Source: Wenzhouxiangella sp.
GTDB taxonomy: Bacteria > Pseudomonadota > Gammaproteobacteria > Xanthomonadales > Wenzhouxiangellaceae
Assembly (NCBI GenBank): GCA_007119095.1
Contig: SKQI01000253.1
Coordinates: forward strand, 1-7,148
Length of the DNA: 7,148 bases
Reading direction: 5' to 3'
Positions 5,730-7,148 of this stretch are shown one piece after another. Position 1 is the first letter of the stretch. The number at the start of each line of letters is the position of its first letter. The notes beneath the pieces were generated by a model, which did not search any database, had not been told where the DNA came from, and worked only from the letters and a program-made list of their open reading frames with translations. The position numbers and the translations under genes were made by a program.

Positions 5730-6578
5730 TCAGTTATTGCAGGTAAGGCGTTCAAAGTCCGAGGCCAGCGAATCCAGTCTTGAGCGCAGTCGGTTGGCCT
5801 GTCGCGGCGTGGCCAGGGCGTTGATATCGGCGATGGCTTCCAGCGTACGCTCGCGGTTGTATTCCATGCGCTGGCGAAACTCATCCGACCAGGTTGAACC
5901 CGGCTCCAGCAAGGCCGTCATCCGCGGTTCAAAAGCACCGTTGTCCGCGCGCATGGCCAGGGCGTCAAAGAACTCCTGCTGCCAGGCCTTGCGCTGTTCC
6001 AGGCTCAGTTCGGCGGTAGGCTTGAGCTCGGACGCCCACTGCTCCAGGCGCTCGCGCTGGACCGCCGAAGGCCGGCCAGCAAAACGGCGCATGCCTCGCT
6101 CCATCCCCCGAACCTGGTTTGCCTGTCGCTCGGCATCGGAGACCTCGATACTTTCGGAAATTATCTCTTCGTTGCGCTCGGAATAGCTTTCGCGCAGGTC
6201 GTCGATCTGGCCATCGTTGAGCCCGGCCAGAAATTCGATAATGTCGGGGCGGGCCCGCAACGCCAGCTCGCGCCCGAACTCGGCAACGCGTTCGCCGTGG
6301 CCTCCTAGCGTCTCCACGTCAATCGCCTCGGCAGCCACGTCGCGCTCAAGCGCTCGCAAAAAATCCACGTACAGCGGCAATTGGGTGCTGCAATGCCATT
6401 CCAGCTTTTCATCCAGTGCCGTGCGCACCGCCAGCTCCTGCTCGGAAGTCAGGCTGAGCTGGTTGTTGATCCAGCGCATCATCAGCCAGTCGAGGTTGTT
6501 GTAGGCGCTGCGCACCCCACAACCGGCCAGGACCAGGGCCAGCAGGGCAACGAGAAAGATTCTGACGATGCAACTCAT
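5730..6578 (-). CDS. DUF6279-type lipoprotein, function unknown
   Basis: The 282-residue product starts MSCIVRIFLVALLALVLAGC, a lipoprotein signal peptide with lipobox LAGC and the lipidated Cys at 20. The residue after it is Gly, not Asp, so sorting to the outer membrane by Lol is expected. The mature part is soluble, mostly charged and probably all-helical. It opens with YNNLDWLMMRWINNQLSLTSEQE, which I recognise as the start of DUF6279-type lipoproteins. No enzymatic motif is visible and the role is unknown. A Cys also occurs near the end (CNN), plus one at residue 43, so a disulfide is possible. No clear ribosome binding site precedes the ATG, but no better start exists. A small palindrome (AGCGTTACGCT on the minus strand) lies in the short leader. 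Upstream is the foldback element, which may separate it from tag. Confidence 0.85.
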   Translation of the reverse strand: MSCIVRIFLVALLALVLAGCGVRSAYNNLDWLMMRWINNQLSLTSEQELAVRTALDEKLEWHCSTQLPLYVDFLRALERDVAAEAIDVETLGGHGERVAEFGRELALRARPDIIEFLAGLNDGQIDDLRESYSERNEEIISESIEVSDAERQANQVRGMERGMRRFAGRPSAVQRERLEQWASELKPTAELSLEQRKAWQQEFFDALAMRADNGAFEPRMTALLEPGSTWSDEFRQRMEYNRERTLEAIADINALATPRQANRLRSRLDSLASDFERLTCNN

Positions 6579-6622
6579 GCGCGTAGCGTAACGCTCGCGG
6601 TGTGAATAGAGGTAAAGGGGTA

Positions 6623-6807
6623 CCTGACTAGCGTCGTGTCTCAGCGAACGGGCTGCGAGAGGGTTGTGGGCCGTCCTCGGGTGGTGAATTCCGCTTCAGT
6701 TCGACGCGGTGGCGAGGCCTTCAGCGAAATCCCCCACCCGAGGACGGCTCGCAGAATCGACTTTGCTCAATGTTGCCAGCGCTTGCTGAGACACGACGCT
6801 AGTCAGG
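6623..6807. mobile_element. 185-bp foldback element with perfect 23-bp terminal inverted repeats (MITE-like)
   Basis: The left end (6623-6645, beginning CCTGACTAGCGTCG) is the exact reverse complement of the right end (6785-6807). Inside, CTGCGAG (6653-6659) and GCCGTCCTCGGGTGG (6670-6684) pair with the contiguous block 6734-6754, the left side being interrupted by about ten extra bases (6660-6669). The centre (about 6685-6733) is unpaired. No credible protein is encoded. AAGGGG occurs at 6615-6620 and again at 6808-6813, which could be a 6-bp target duplication if the element begins at TA (6621). The purine-rich flanks make this uncertain. It fits a non-autonomous transposable repeat or a large REP-like palindrome. 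It lies 21 bases after the tag stop codon and 44 bases before the lipoprotein start, and as RNA could end or stabilise the tag transcript. Confidence 0.75.
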
Positions 6808-6828
6808 AAGGGGGAAAGGGACGAGGTG

Positions 6829-7148
6829 TTAGTTGCCGCCGAGTTGCTTCCATCGGAAGCAAGTGACCAGATGGTCGTTGACCAGGCCGGTGGCCTGCAT
6901 GAGTGCGTAGATGATGGTCGGGCCGACAAAACGGAAGCCGCGCTTTTTTAGATCCTTGCTGATTTTTTCCGACAAGGGCGCGGATGCGGGCACCTCGGCC
7001 ATGGTCTTGAACGCGTTGACAATGGGTTTGCCGTCAACCCATGGCCAGATGTAGTCGTTGAAGCTGCCGTGTTGTTCTTGCACGGCCAGAAAGGACTGGG
7101 CGTTTGTAACCGCACTCGCGATCTTCAACCGGTTGCGGACGATGCCGG
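6829..7148 (-). CDS. tag: DNA-3-methyladenine glycosylase I (Tag), C-terminal part, 5' end beyond window
   Basis: Tag removes 3-methyladenine from alkylated DNA as the first step of base excision repair in the cytoplasm. The frame enters at the right edge and gives the last 105 residues, beginning GIVRNRLKIASAVTNAQSFL. Recognisable family segments are FNDYIWPWVDGKP, LSEKISKDLKKRGFRFVGPT and the ending ALMQATGLVNDHLVTC. The final HxxxC pair corresponds to the C-terminal half of the zinc-binding site of the E. coli enzyme (H175 and C179). The other zinc ligands and the base-binding pocket lie in the missing N-terminal part. An internal TTG (7126-7128) is a leucine codon, not the start. The stop is TAA at 6829-6831. 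Confidence 0.95.
   Translation of the reverse strand, partial: GIVRNRLKIASAVTNAQSFLAVQEQHGSFNDYIWPWVDGKPIVNAFKTMAEVPASAPLSEKISKDLKKRGFRFVGPTIIYALMQATGLVNDHLVTCFRWKQLGGN

Noticed and set aside
6636..6866. 76-codon plus-strand frame through the foldback element
   Set aside because: It merely crosses the inverted repeats and runs into the antisense of tag. There is no ribosome binding site and no recognisable protein.

Overview
This is a GC-rich window from a bacterial chromosome, most likely a gammaproteobacterium. The evidence is a cbb3-type cytochrome oxidase gene, a CspA-type cold shock gene, a YceH-family gene, a DUF2868/DUF3482 gene pair and a DUF6279-type lipoprotein, all families common in that class. 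I cannot name the genus from sequence alone. Both outer genes (ccoN on the left, tag on the right) run off the window.

Layout, left to right. Positions 1-1369 (minus strand) hold most of ccoN, the catalytic subunit of a high-affinity terminal oxidase, with all its haem and copper ligands visible. Its upstream region (1370-1558) carries a perfect FNR/ANR-type box, and plausible -10 elements lie on both sides of it. Positions 1559-4398 (plus) hold a two-gene operon: a DUF2868 membrane protein followed, with an ATGA overlap, by a DUF3482 P-loop GTPase. This pair is conserved but has no known function. Positions 4399-4687 are noncoding, with two hairpins behind the GTPase gene, then a probable promoter and a leader of about 125 nt in front of a 67-residue cold shock protein gene (4688-4891). 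That gene ends in a textbook intrinsic terminator.

Positions 5021-5716 (plus) encode a YceH/DUF480 double winged-helix protein. It converges on a minus-strand lipoprotein gene (5730-6578), and a perfect small palindrome lies at the junction. Positions 6623-6807 form a foldback element with perfect 23-bp terminal inverted repeats and a second internal inverted repeat. It has no coding capacity and may be flanked by a 6-bp direct repeat, so it is probably a MITE-like or other palindromic mobile repeat. Positions 6829-7148 (minus) hold the C-terminal part of DNA-3-methyladenine glycosylase I (tag).

Most of the window is ordinary housekeeping and respiration DNA. The items most worth a second look are the foldback element, the uncharacterised membrane protein/GTPase pair that may share an anaerobic regulator with ccoN, and the structured intergenic region before the cold shock gene. 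I see no defence system, CRISPR array, rRNA or tRNA.
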